DNA of 64,000 nt, from NCBI RefSeq assembly GCF_029892425.1, contig NZ_JARXWB010000020.1, positions 62,001 through 126,000 on the forward strand. Direction: 5' to 3'. The notes under the pieces are model-generated. The model had not been told where the DNA came from and did no database searches. It saw only the letters and a program-made list of their open reading frames with translations. A program made the position numbers and the translations under genes. The DNA comes from Bradyrhizobium sp. BR13661. GTDB lineage: Bacteria; Pseudomonadota; Alphaproteobacteria; Rhizobiales; Xanthobacteraceae. Shown one piece after another: positions 16,686 through 25,279 of the stretch; positions within the stretch are counted from its first letter, which is position 1, and every line of letters begins with the position of its first letter.

Positions 16686-17756
16686 TCAGTTATTGAAGAC
16701 TGGTTTGAACCCGTCGGGCGGCAGGATGTTCTCTCGCGAGACTTTGTTGATATTCGTCGAATCTACGACGAAGATCTTTGGTCCGACGTGCTTCACATAA
16801 TCCTTGCCTTCGAGAATGCGGACCGCTTGGTCCACGGCGACGCGTCCCTGGACCACCATCGAGTCGGCCGGCGATGCGAGAATAAAGCCCCGTTTGATAC
16901 CTTCATAGACTCCGGGCGTCATATAGAAGGCCAAGATATCCACTTTGCCCTTTAAGCCCCGCTCGCGGATCACGCCCTGGGCTGCTTCGGCCGTAACGGC
17001 GGTGCCTACAACATAGCGGATGCTCGGGTCGGCTTGCAGCGCGTCCTCGACGAGTTTCTGCTGCACTTCCTTGCCGGTGTCGCCATATTTTGTCTGCAAC
17101 ACCTTCACAGCGGATCCTTTGATAGCATCCAAGAATCCCTTGTTGGCCGCTTCCACCCAACCGGCTCCGGCAGGTCCGGGAAACCACCCGACGGCGACGT
17201 CTGGGGACCCGGCAGGGTGTTTTTTGGCCAGATAGGCGCCCGCTTCCGCACCCATCGTGTAGAACGAGACTAACGATTTGGCGGAAAGTTCCGGCGAGCT
17301 GATGCCATTGACGAGGTCAATCACCGGGATCTTCTTCTTCGCGATTTCGGCGATCACGTTGTTCAACCCGTCTGACGAGATCGCACCGATCAATACCGCC
17401 TCGGCGCCGCTCGCAACACAATCCTCGATCTGGGAGATCTGCTTGTTGAGCTCGGTGTACCCACCGGCCTCCACCAAGTTCATTTTAACGCCGAGGCGCT
17501 TGCTTTCTTCAACGACGCCGTAGTCGACACCAAGCCAGTAGGCGTCCTTCATGTGCGGGAACGAAATGCAGAGCTTCCACGGCTTAGACGCCTTCTCAAG
17601 CGGGATGTATTTTACGTCGACCGATTTCCCATTTGCGGAAAATGGAGGTTCGACTTTAGCGGCATCGTAGGGAAACCAATCTCCGGCATGGGCCGAACCG
17701 ACAAATAGCGTCGCTGACGACGCAAGCAGAAATCTCGCAATGAGCTTCATATTCAT
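16686..17756 (-). CDS. Periplasmic binding protein, TorT-like, of a CUT2 ABC importer
   Basis: Exported protein of 356 residues with a signal peptide (MNMKLIARFLLASSATLFVG...AHA). The mature start WFPYDAAKVEPPF and the segments PWKLCISFPHMKDAYWLGVDYGVVEE, VEAGGYTELNKQISQIEDCVASGAEAVLIGAIS and WFPGPAGAGWVEAANKGFLDAI recall TorT, the periplasmic TMAO-sensing protein, but here it is encoded with an ATPase and permease and is therefore more likely a transport binding protein. The ligand is unknown. A paralogue of the same type is at 40632. GAGAGGGG precedes the ATG. Confidence 0.85.
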   Translation of the reverse strand: MNMKLIARFLLASSATLFVGSAHAGDWFPYDAAKVEPPFSANGKSVDVKYIPLEKASKPWKLCISFPHMKDAYWLGVDYGVVEESKRLGVKMNLVEAGGYTELNKQISQIEDCVASGAEAVLIGAISSDGLNNVIAEIAKKKIPVIDLVNGISSPELSAKSLVSFYTMGAEAGAYLAKKHPAGSPDVAVGWFPGPAGAGWVEAANKGFLDAIKGSAVKVLQTKYGDTGKEVQQKLVEDALQADPSIRYVVGTAVTAEAAQGVIRERGLKGKVDILAFYMTPGVYEGIKRGFILASPADSMVVQGRVAVDQAVRILEGKDYVKHVGPKIFVVDSTNINKVSRENILPPDGFKPVFNN

Positions 17757-17783
17757 TCCCCTCTCTTCTGTTGGTGGATGCTA

Positions 17784-18227
17784 CTATCGCGGCCTTCCCG
17801 GTAGTTTCGGACGAACGCGCGTCGAATTTCTTCCAACTACTTCGGCTGTACACCGCGAGACACCCGGTGCAGTGCCCATGTCGGCCTCGACGAAGCGAGC
17901 CACTGGTTGCTGCTGCGCTTGGAGCGTCGGCAGGTCGCGGAAAAGTCGGCCGGACTGAAACGTCCCAGCCACACCGTTGCGTCGTAATTTGTGCACCGCA
18001 ATGCCGTCGATCGTCTCGCCATTCCGTTCGAGCGTACGAAAGAGGGTCGGCTGAAATCCCGTCGGCGCATTGACGAGAGTGGTCTTACCGGCTCCAATCG
18101 GACCGATTAGTCCGGTGATGTATCTGCGAGGCGTGGCCGGCGTAACGTCTGAAACGTCTGAGAGGGCTCTTAAGCCGTCGAGTTGGACGCTGATGCTGCG
18201 AGCGATCAATTCGCGGCCCTCGGACAT
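17784..18227 (-). pseudogene. livG remnant (branched-chain amino acid ABC ATPase, N-terminal part)
   Basis: A 147-residue frame matches the first third of LivG: GLRALSDVS, GLIGPIGAGKTTLVNAPTGFQ and HKLRRNGVAGTFQSGRLFRDL. The Walker A asparagine of GPNGAGKTT has become isoleucine, a seven-residue insert-like segment separates the first strands, and similarity stops after LFRDLPTL. Signature and Walker B are absent, so it cannot be a working ATPase. No other liv gene is intact nearby. Confidence 0.8.
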
Positions 18228-18992
18228 GTCTCAACGCCTTCTCATCTGCGAACCTGGTCTGAGTGTTCCGACTCTCAACGTGATTGTAAAATTCGAAATA
18301 TCGTTGGCCCCCCTCGGAATTCTTGATATCGACCAGCGGCCTCACCCGATCGCATTGAGCAAGCGAGATCGCGCCTTCGATCTGCGGTTAAGTGAGTTCA
18401 AACGACAGATTGCAAATCGCCCCGTGCAAACATCAGATCGGTCGCAGTTAACTCCAATCCGGCGGCGAATTTGAGCAATCGTAACATGATCACTGTGCGA
18501 GCGAGGGCGTTAGACCAAGACGATCGGGCGATTGGTGCGGCGGCTTTGCGTCCGGTCCATACGCAAGAAACCAGAATCCGACGTCTCGGCCCCGCGCGAT
18601 GGAGATCGCTCCGGTGGGATCTCGTCGTCGTTTCTGGCCGCAGCCCAATGCGTTGAGGTGGTGTTGATTGAGTACTTTACTGGCGCGTTGCATTCGGAAG
18701 CGGCGGAGCGTGCCGAACATGCTCAATCCAGAGGCGTCGGTGCGCGTGGGTCGGGTATGGTGCTGGCGTCATGCCGCCAGAATTAGGCGATAGCTGCGAC
18801 CCACTTGGGTAGCTCTTGGTCGAAAGTGCCTGCCTGGGGGAGGGGATCACGAGGGATTTTCTTTGCTTAGAGACTGTCGCTCCGCTTAAAGTTGATTACC
18901 TTTTACATAATCCATCAACAGCGACTGATGAGGCCGAGCTTTAAACAGTTGGCAACCGCGTTCAGGTTGGTAAGGCCGTCAAAGGATGCAGG
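18228..18992. other. Gene-free stretch
   Basis: No reading frame here has a convincing start, length or family resemblance. The bases just before 18993 should hold the promoter of the GntR gene, with AAAGGA close to its start, but no -10/-35 pair stands out. Confidence 0.4.
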
Positions 18993-19889
18993 ATGCAGAC
19001 ACCGCTTCAAACCAGGATCTTTGAGCAACTCCGCCTCTATTTGAGCGATAACCTCAATCCGGGGGACCGCATCAATGAAGCGGAAGTGGCCGAGCGCTTG
19101 GGGGTGTCGCGCACGCCCATCCGAAATGTGCTTATGAAGCTGCAGGCAGAGGGCGTGCTCGCTTTCGAGCCGCGCCGCGGGTTCGTCTTGAAGGATCCTA
19201 CGGTTCTCTCGCAAGGGCAGGAAGGCTCAACCGAAGAATTCCTCGATGAACGTGTAATGCGCGATATGGCTATCGGTGAGCTTGACGATGTAATTAGCGA
19301 GCGCGCACTGATGCAGCGTTATTCGGTGCAGAATGGGGTTCTCGTGTCGACACTTCGTCGATTGACACGCGACCACCTTGTCGAACCCTCCCCAGGACGA
19401 GGCTGGATTTTTGCGGATGTCAGCCCGAATGCTTTGGCGGATAGCTATCGCTTTCGACAGATCATTGAGCCGGCAAGTCTCCTGTCCGATGGTTATAAGG
19501 CTGATCCTGAACTCTTGCAGGCTCTCGATGCAGATCATGCAAATGCAATCGAAAACATACAGGACATGAGCCGGCGACGCCTCTTCGAACTCGATGCACG
19601 TTTCCATCGAATTATCGCTGAAGGCGCTCAGACTTCCGAGCTAGTGAACGCGATAGAGCGTCAGAATAATATTCGTCGCGTAGCGGAGTACATCGGATTT
19701 GTTCGTATCGAAAGGACCCAACAATCAATGTATGAGCACAGGGGAATCATCACGGCACTTTTGAACGGAGATCGGCAGTTGGCGGCGTCACTGATGCACG
19801 TTCATCTGCAGGTTTCTCGTGACGAGACGTTCGCCCACATGGACGAGGACTTGCAAAGGCTTCGCAATGCGATAGCGGAAAAGCGATGA
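18993..19889 (+). CDS. GntR-family regulator with two N-terminal winged helix-turn-helix blocks
   Basis: A 298-residue DNA-binding protein. The first block (about 1-70) has INEAEVAERLGVSRTPIRNVLMKLQAEGVLAFEPRRGFVL, the usual GntR winged helix. A second block (about 85-150) repeats the plan: IGELDDVISERALMQRYSVQ, then STLRRLTRDHLVEPSPGRGWIF. The C-terminal part is an all-helical FCD-like ligand domain with ELDARFHRIIAEGA and YEHRGIITALLNGD. Ordinary FCD regulators are 220-250 residues with one block. It may control the divergent amine-degradation genes at 20-25 kb (inference from position). Confidence 0.85.
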   Translation: MQTPLQTRIFEQLRLYLSDNLNPGDRINEAEVAERLGVSRTPIRNVLMKLQAEGVLAFEPRRGFVLKDPTVLSQGQEGSTEEFLDERVMRDMAIGELDDVISERALMQRYSVQNGVLVSTLRRLTRDHLVEPSPGRGWIFADVSPNALADSYRFRQIIEPASLLSDGYKADPELLQALDADHANAIENIQDMSRRRLFELDARFHRIIAEGAQTSELVNAIERQNNIRRVAEYIGFVRIERTQQSMYEHRGIITALLNGDRQLAASLMHVHLQVSRDETFAHMDEDLQRLRNAIAEKR

Positions 19890-20052
19890 TGGTCCGCTTC
19901 TCGCGCTCTAAGGACTGGGCATTTGATCTTCAGTCCGGCGTGAGGCTGTGGCGATACCGAATTTGAGCTGGCATTGGGTGCTCAGCCGGGCAAGGCAATC
20001 GGTAGTTGCGCTGCATCTGGCCAATGCGCCAACGAATTTGATACAGTAGTGC

Positions 20053-20805
20053 TCACGTTTTCCGCATCCCTGCCAGGATGTTGTGCAGGCGGTGAGCCCA
20101 ATCGACCTGTCCTGCACGATCGGCAATAAGGTCATTGCGAATCTCGATCATCGCGCCGAGACGTTCAAAGGGTTTCGTGTGCCGCTCGACTGTGTGGTAC
20201 ACCCCGTCGGATGGTGCGTAGGGCTGATTGTCGCCCACGACCAGATTGCGATCGCGCTTGAGCGCTTCGATAAGTTGGGCAGAAAGTCTGACGTCAGCAT
20301 CATGGAGAATGCCGACGTGCCAGGGGCGGTTCAGACCCTTATAGACCGGTGTGTAACTATGGATCGACAACACCCAGGGGTTGCTGAATTGGCGAGTAGC
20401 AAGAACTTGTTCGAGCCTTGAATGGAACGGATTGTAGATCGCCTCGCATCTGATTGATCGTTCCGCTGCCGATAGCCCTTCGTTACCCGGAATGACAGTC
20501 GTTTCACTGAGTGTGACGATTGAGCCTGGATGGTCGGGCCGTCGGTTAATGTCGAGAACCAACCTTGAGACGTTGGCATGGACAAGCGGCGCATCGAGAA
20601 GATCGGATAAGATGCCGGCAACCTCTACGGCTCCCGGATCCCAGGCGATGTGCTCGGCCAATTTTGCATCGGGCAGGCCGAGGTTGGATAGATGATCCGG
20701 AACGTAATTTGAGGCATGCTCGCAGACCAAGATGATCTGCGAGCTACCGGTTTCGTTCCTTACGCTAACGGCGGGGATGCCGCCAAGGAAGGTTTGCACG
20801 TCCAC
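20053..20805 (-). CDS. N-formylglutamate amidohydrolase family protein
   Basis: Metal-dependent amidase of 250 residues; family members hydrolyse N-formylglutamate to formate and glutamate. Markers are LVCEHASNYVPDHLSNLGL, EHIAWDPGAVEVA, VHANVSRLVLDINR, LSIHSYTPVY and VGDNQPYAPSDGVYHTVERHTKP. The gene is two bases after the aminotransferase stop and clearly co-transcribed. No other hut gene is present, so in this context it may act on an N-acylated glutamate or gamma-glutamyl intermediate instead. Confidence 0.88.
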   Translation of the reverse strand: MDVQTFLGGIPAVSVRNETGSSQIILVCEHASNYVPDHLSNLGLPDAKLAEHIAWDPGAVEVAGILSDLLDAPLVHANVSRLVLDINRRPDHPGSIVTLSETTVIPGNEGLSAAERSIRCEAIYNPFHSRLEQVLATRQFSNPWVLSIHSYTPVYKGLNRPWHVGILHDADVRLSAQLIEALKRDRNLVVGDNQPYAPSDGVYHTVERHTKPFERLGAMIEIRNDLIADRAGQVDWAHRLHNILAGMRKT

Positions 20806-20807
20806 GC

Positions 20808-22184
20808 CTAGCTCACCTTGTCTTTGACTTGATTGTGCACGACGTCAAGCACCACTTTCAGGACGGTAAGCAACTCCTCGATTTGGCTCTGCGTCGAAAT
20901 AAAGGGCGGCGCCAGAACGACTGCGGAGCCGAGCGGGCGGATGATGAACCCGCGGTCGCGCGCTTCCTTCGCGATGCGCTCGCCGATGCGCAAATCGCCC
21001 GCGAACGATTGTTTGGTCTTCTTGTCGGCGACCGTCTCAAGCGCGCCCATCAAGCCAAGACCACGCGCCTCACCTATCATCGGATGGTCTGCGAGTGCGC
21101 GAAGTCCGGCTTGGAATGTCTCGCCGACGGCAACGACATTCTTGAATATGCCTTCCTCGGTGATGATGCGGATGGCTTCAAGGGAAATCGCGCATCCGAC
21201 TGGATGGCCACCTGTGGTAAAGCCGTGCGGAAACTCTTCCCAGACCGCGCTGGCCGCCGAAGCCCGCTTATCCATTTCGGGCGATAACAGAACCGCTCCC
21301 ATGGGGAAGTAGCCAGCAGACATGCTCTTCGACGCAACAACAATGTCTGCGATTTGGCCGACAGCTAAAGAACCCCAAAGGTGTCCTGTCCGTCCAAATC
21401 CGCAAATGACTTCATCTGCGACCAATGGGATCCCATAACGCTTGAGCACGGGCTGGATCTGTTCAAAGTACTTCTCGGGCGGGACGATGACGCCGCCCGC
21501 GCCCATCACGGGCTCCGCGAACATGCCTGCGATCGTCTCTGGGCCCTCGGCGAGGATGCGCTCTTCAAGAGACTTGGCCAGACGTGCGGAGAATTCCTCC
21601 TCGCTCTCACCATGGTGTGCGAAACGCCAAGCGTGGGGGCAGTCAAGCACGATAATCTCCGGCCCTGGAAGCCCGAACGCCTTGACGTAATCCTTGCCCG
21701 TTAGGGCCGATGCCATGACGGTTGCGCCGTGATAGGCGTTTTTCCTTGTGAGCAGCTTGCGACGCTGCGGCTTTCCCTCCGCTGCCCAGATCATCCACAG
21801 CAGTTTGACAACAGACTCGTTCGCATCGGATCCGGAGTTCGTAAAGAACGCGCGGCTCATCGGTGCTGGAGCCAGCGAAAGCATCTTCTCAGCCAGTCTG
21901 ATAACAGGCTTGGAGTTGCGACCGAAAAAAGTGTGGTAGCCGGGAAACTCTAAGTACTGCCTGAAGGCAACGTCGGCCAGCCGCCGCTCTGAAAATCCCA
22001 GGGTCATATTCCAAAGGCCCGAATTTCCTTCGAAGAATCGGCGCCCCCCTGTGTCGATGATGAAGGGGCCTTCTCCGCGATCGATGACCACAGAGCCATC
22101 GGCCTGCAGAGACGGGAGATCGGTGAACGTATGGAAAAAGCACGAAGCTTCGCGGCTTTCCCAAGATTGAGCGACGATGTTCAT
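20808..22184 (-). CDS. Class III PLP aminotransferase (GABA/putrescine-pyruvate type)
   Basis: Transfers an omega-amino group, probably from a diamine or GABA, to pyruvate. The 458-residue protein shows fold type I class III features: FFTNSGSDANESVVKLLW, NAYHGATVMASAL, LVADEVICGFGRTG and IADIVVASKSMSAGYFPMG with PLP lysine Lys286. Close family members include putrescine- and beta-alanine/GABA-pyruvate transaminases. It is divergent from the glutamine-synthetase-like gene at 22426, with a shared control region rich in inverted repeats. Confidence 0.9.
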   Translation of the reverse strand: MNIVAQSWESREASCFFHTFTDLPSLQADGSVVIDRGEGPFIIDTGGRRFFEGNSGLWNMTLGFSERRLADVAFRQYLEFPGYHTFFGRNSKPVIRLAEKMLSLAPAPMSRAFFTNSGSDANESVVKLLWMIWAAEGKPQRRKLLTRKNAYHGATVMASALTGKDYVKAFGLPGPEIIVLDCPHAWRFAHHGESEEEFSARLAKSLEERILAEGPETIAGMFAEPVMGAGGVIVPPEKYFEQIQPVLKRYGIPLVADEVICGFGRTGHLWGSLAVGQIADIVVASKSMSAGYFPMGAVLLSPEMDKRASAASAVWEEFPHGFTTGGHPVGCAISLEAIRIITEEGIFKNVVAVGETFQAGLRALADHPMIGEARGLGLMGALETVADKKTKQSFAGDLRIGERIAKEARDRGFIIRPLGSAVVLAPPFISTQSQIEELLTVLKVVLDVVHNQVKDKVS

Positions 22185-22230
22185 GGCGGATTTCCGGCTC
22201 TAATGAGGTTGCATGGGGCTTTAAGATTGT

Positions 22231-22301
22231 GCGTTTTGATCAGGCAAAACGCAATTATTATGAAACACCATCTTGTTTTGCGTGTCAATTCGTGATCAAA
22301 A
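22231..22301. promoter_or_regulatory. Divergent control region with inverted repeats
   Basis: Between the divergent aminotransferase and glutamine-synthetase-like genes, GCGTTTT (22231-22237) and AAAACGC (22246-22252) form one dyad, and TTTTGATCA (22234-22242) with TGATCAAAA (22293-22301) form a wider one. Both lie within 100 bases of the aminotransferase start and fit operator pairs for a dimeric regulator. Confidence 0.5.
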
Positions 22302-22425
22302 TACATTAAGCCGAAACTCGGCGTCTCTCAGAGCGAGCCCGCCTGTCACGGCTATAGCGAGATTGAGAGTCGCCAAAAAAAGGCGGCGCGCTGGTGCAGC
22401 GCGTGCCGTTTCAGGAGAGGGGACC

Positions 22426-23871
22426 ATGGGTCACGAGTTTTTTCTGAACCGTTCAGCCGATGCGAGCGACGGTCCCGCTCGCACGAAATCGTTCGAAGGT
22501 CAGTTTTTGGCAGGTCGTTTGACCCAAGAGGATCTGCAGCGTGCAGTGTCGGAAGGAAGCATCGACACAGTCATAGTCGCAATGACTGACATGCAGGGAC
22601 GTTTGATCGGAAAGCGGCTCACGGGCCGCTTCTTCCTTGAAAGCAGCATTTCACCGCAACTGTTCTGCGACTACTTTCTGGCCACGGACATGGAGATGAC
22701 GCTCGTTCCAGGTTACGCATCGGCGTCCTGGGAGCGCGGTTATGGCGACTTCGCGCTGGTACCCGACATGTCGACTCTCAGGGCCGTTCCTTGGCTGCCG
22801 AAGACAGCCATTGTTCTCTCGGACGTGACAACATCAGCCGGAGTGCCGCTCGAGCACTCACCTCGGCAAGTCCTGCGCAACCAACTCCGGCGTCTGGCTG
22901 ACCTTGGCTTTGCGGCTGACATGGCTGCAGAACTCGAGTTCTATTTATTTAACCAGACCTTTGAGGAAGCTCGCGCGGCCAAATACGAAGAGTTGAAGTT
23001 CTCCAGCTGGTATCCGGAAGACGGCCATATCTTTCAAACGTCAAAAGACGAGCCGTATATTCGCGCGATCCGTAATCTAATGGAGCGAGCCGATATTCCT
23101 GTTGAAGGGTCAAAGGCTGAGTGTAGCCCGGGTCAACAAGAAATCAATTTGCAGTATGCCGAGGCTTTAGAGACCTGTGATCGGCTTGTGTTGTACAAGA
23201 ACGGTTGCAAGGAGATAGCGCATCAGATGGGTAAGTCGGTGAGCTTCATGGCGAAGCTCGGCGAGAACCTTTCTGGAAACTCTTGTCACATCCATCTTTC
23301 TCTTCGAAATGTCGAGACGGGAGCTTCCGGCTTTCATGACTCCTCGTGCGAGCACGGTATGTCGAACCTCTTCCGGCAATTCCTCGCCGGCGCCATTAAG
23401 CACGCGCCCGCTGCCACGTACTTTTATGCTCCCAATATCAACTCCTACAAGCGATTTACTGCGGGCACTTTCGCGCCAACACGATTGGCTTGGTCGGTCG
23501 ACAACCGGACGACCGCGTTTCGGGTGCTCGGCAAAGGCAAGGCTCTGCGCTTTGAGTGTAGGGTTCCGGGAGCCGACACGAATCCTTATCTCGCCTTTGC
23601 CGCGTTGATCGCAAGTGGCCTCCAGGGCGTCGAGGAGAAGCTTTCGCTCAAGGACGCCTATGCTGGCAACGCTTATGAGGCGGACGAGGTGCCTCGTATT
23701 CCAGGCGCGCTTTACAAGTCGCTCGATCATTTGGAGGCGTCTTCGGCCTTCAAGAGCGCTTTCGGCGATGAAGTGGTGGAGCACTATCTCCATTGTGGGC
23801 GCTGGGAATTGAGCGCTTTCGAAGGCGCGGTCACCGATTGGGAAAAATTCCGACTTTTCGAGCGGTGCTGA
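22426..23871 (+). CDS. Glutamine-synthetase-like enzyme (gamma-glutamylamine synthetase type)
   Basis: ATP-dependent ligase of 481 residues. The C-terminal catalytic half has GSKAECSPGQQEINLQYAEAL, GNSCHIHLSL, NSYKRFTAGTFAPTRLAWSVDNRT and RFECRVPGADTNPYLAFAALIASGL. Together with a neighbouring class III aminotransferase and aldehyde dehydrogenase it fits the Puu-like route in which an amine is gamma-glutamylated before oxidation. AGGAGAGGGG lies just before the ATG at 22426; a longer frame from 22273 is unlikely. The aldehyde dehydrogenase gene follows after 19 bases. Confidence 0.9.
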   Translation: MGHEFFLNRSADASDGPARTKSFEGQFLAGRLTQEDLQRAVSEGSIDTVIVAMTDMQGRLIGKRLTGRFFLESSISPQLFCDYFLATDMEMTLVPGYASASWERGYGDFALVPDMSTLRAVPWLPKTAIVLSDVTTSAGVPLEHSPRQVLRNQLRRLADLGFAADMAAELEFYLFNQTFEEARAAKYEELKFSSWYPEDGHIFQTSKDEPYIRAIRNLMERADIPVEGSKAECSPGQQEINLQYAEALETCDRLVLYKNGCKEIAHQMGKSVSFMAKLGENLSGNSCHIHLSLRNVETGASGFHDSSCEHGMSNLFRQFLAGAIKHAPAATYFYAPNINSYKRFTAGTFAPTRLAWSVDNRTTAFRVLGKGKALRFECRVPGADTNPYLAFAALIASGLQGVEEKLSLKDAYAGNAYEADEVPRIPGALYKSLDHLEASSAFKSAFGDEVVEHYLHCGRWELSAFEGAVTDWEKFRLFERC

Positions 23872-23890
23872 TTGGAACGGGAGTAGGAGA

Positions 23891-25279
23891 ATGGCTTCGT
23901 TCGAAACAGTCACGCCGATCGACGGATCGGTCCTATTGGTCCGGAATCGTCCGACGGACGCCGACGTCGACGCGGCTTTGGATCTTGCGGTACGGGGCTT
24001 CAAGATTTGGCGTGAATATCCTCTCGCGCGAAGAATCGAACTACTCAGTCGCGCAGTCGACGCGTTCGTGGGTTGGAAAAGCGAGATCGCGACTGAAATT
24101 ACCAGTCAGATCGGACGGCCAATAGCCTACAGTGGCGGTGAAGTGGGTGGGTTTGAGGCACGTGCTCGGACCATGCTGCGTCTCGCGCCCGAGGCTCTCG
24201 CTTCGCATATCCCAGCGGCTCTCGACGGATTTGAGCGGGCCATCGAGCGCGTGCCGCTTGGGACAGTGGCCATCTTGGCACCGTGGAATTATCCGTTTTT
24301 AACTGCGGTGAATGCGGTCATCCCGGCTCTTGCAGCCGGTAATTCCATCGTTTTGAAACATTCGGATCAGACGCCGCTCGCAGCTGAGCGGATGTCCGCG
24401 GCCTTCCAGGTGGCCGGTCTACCTGAAGGAGCTTTTCAATACCTCCACATCAACCATGACCAGGTCGCAAGGACCATATCTGATCCGCGGATCTCGTACG
24501 TGTGCTTTACGGGATCCGTGGCCGGTGGACACGCCGTTCAGCAAGCTCTTGCGGGAACGTTCACTTCTTCCGGTCTTGAACTGGGAGGTAAAGACCCGGC
24601 CTATGTTCGCGAGGATGCAAATATCGAGCATGCAATCGCAAATGTCGCCGACGGCATCTTCTTCAACTCCGGCCAGAGTTGCTGCGGCATCGAGCGCGTA
24701 TACGTTCACAAGCGTCGCTTCGGTGCTGTGGTAGACGGGCTTGTAGCCTTCGCCGAGAAACTGAAACTTGGCGATCCCCGCGAGCAAGCGACCACCCTCG
24801 GCCCCATGGTGAAAACTGCTGCCGCAGATGCGGTGCGGAGCCAGATTGAAAAGGCGGTTGGGCAGGGTGCACGGCCGCTCATCGATTCGCGCAAGTTTGC
24901 GGCAGATACCGGACGCAACGCCTACCTGGCGCCACAGATCATTGTCGACTGCAACCACTCTATGGCTATCATGAATGAGGAAACGTTCGGGCCGGTAGCC
25001 GGTGTAATGGCGGTCGGGTCAGACGACGAAGCAATAAGACTTATGAACGACAGCCGCTATGGGCTTACTGCCTCGATCTGGACGCAAGATCGGAAGGCGG
25101 CTCGTGCAATCGGTGCGCAGCTAGAGACCGGGACCGTATTCATGAATCGATGCGATTATCTGGATCCCGAGCTTGCTTGGACCGGCGTCAAGGAATCGGG
25201 CCGCGGGGCGACGCTGTCGCGCCTTGGATTCGACTACCTAACGCGCCCGAGATCATTCCACTTCAGACTCAATGTCTGA
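23891..25279 (+). CDS. Aldehyde dehydrogenase (NAD(P)-dependent)
   Basis: Oxidises an aldehyde to the acid. The 462-residue protein has PWNYPFLTAVNAVIPALAAGN, the active-site Glu in LELGGKDPAYV, and the nucleophile in FNSGQSCCGIE (Cys264). EETFGPVAGVM and the C-terminal GVKESGRG are also present. The position after the glutamine-synthetase-like gene suggests that its substrate is gamma-glutamyl-aminobutyraldehyde or succinate semialdehyde. Confidence 0.93.
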   Translation: MASFETVTPIDGSVLLVRNRPTDADVDAALDLAVRGFKIWREYPLARRIELLSRAVDAFVGWKSEIATEITSQIGRPIAYSGGEVGGFEARARTMLRLAPEALASHIPAALDGFERAIERVPLGTVAILAPWNYPFLTAVNAVIPALAAGNSIVLKHSDQTPLAAERMSAAFQVAGLPEGAFQYLHINHDQVARTISDPRISYVCFTGSVAGGHAVQQALAGTFTSSGLELGGKDPAYVREDANIEHAIANVADGIFFNSGQSCCGIERVYVHKRRFGAVVDGLVAFAEKLKLGDPREQATTLGPMVKTAAADAVRSQIEKAVGQGARPLIDSRKFAADTGRNAYLAPQIIVDCNHSMAIMNEETFGPVAGVMAVGSDDEAIRLMNDSRYGLTASIWTQDRKAARAIGAQLETGTVFMNRCDYLDPELAWTGVKESGRGATLSRLGFDYLTRPRSFHFRLNV

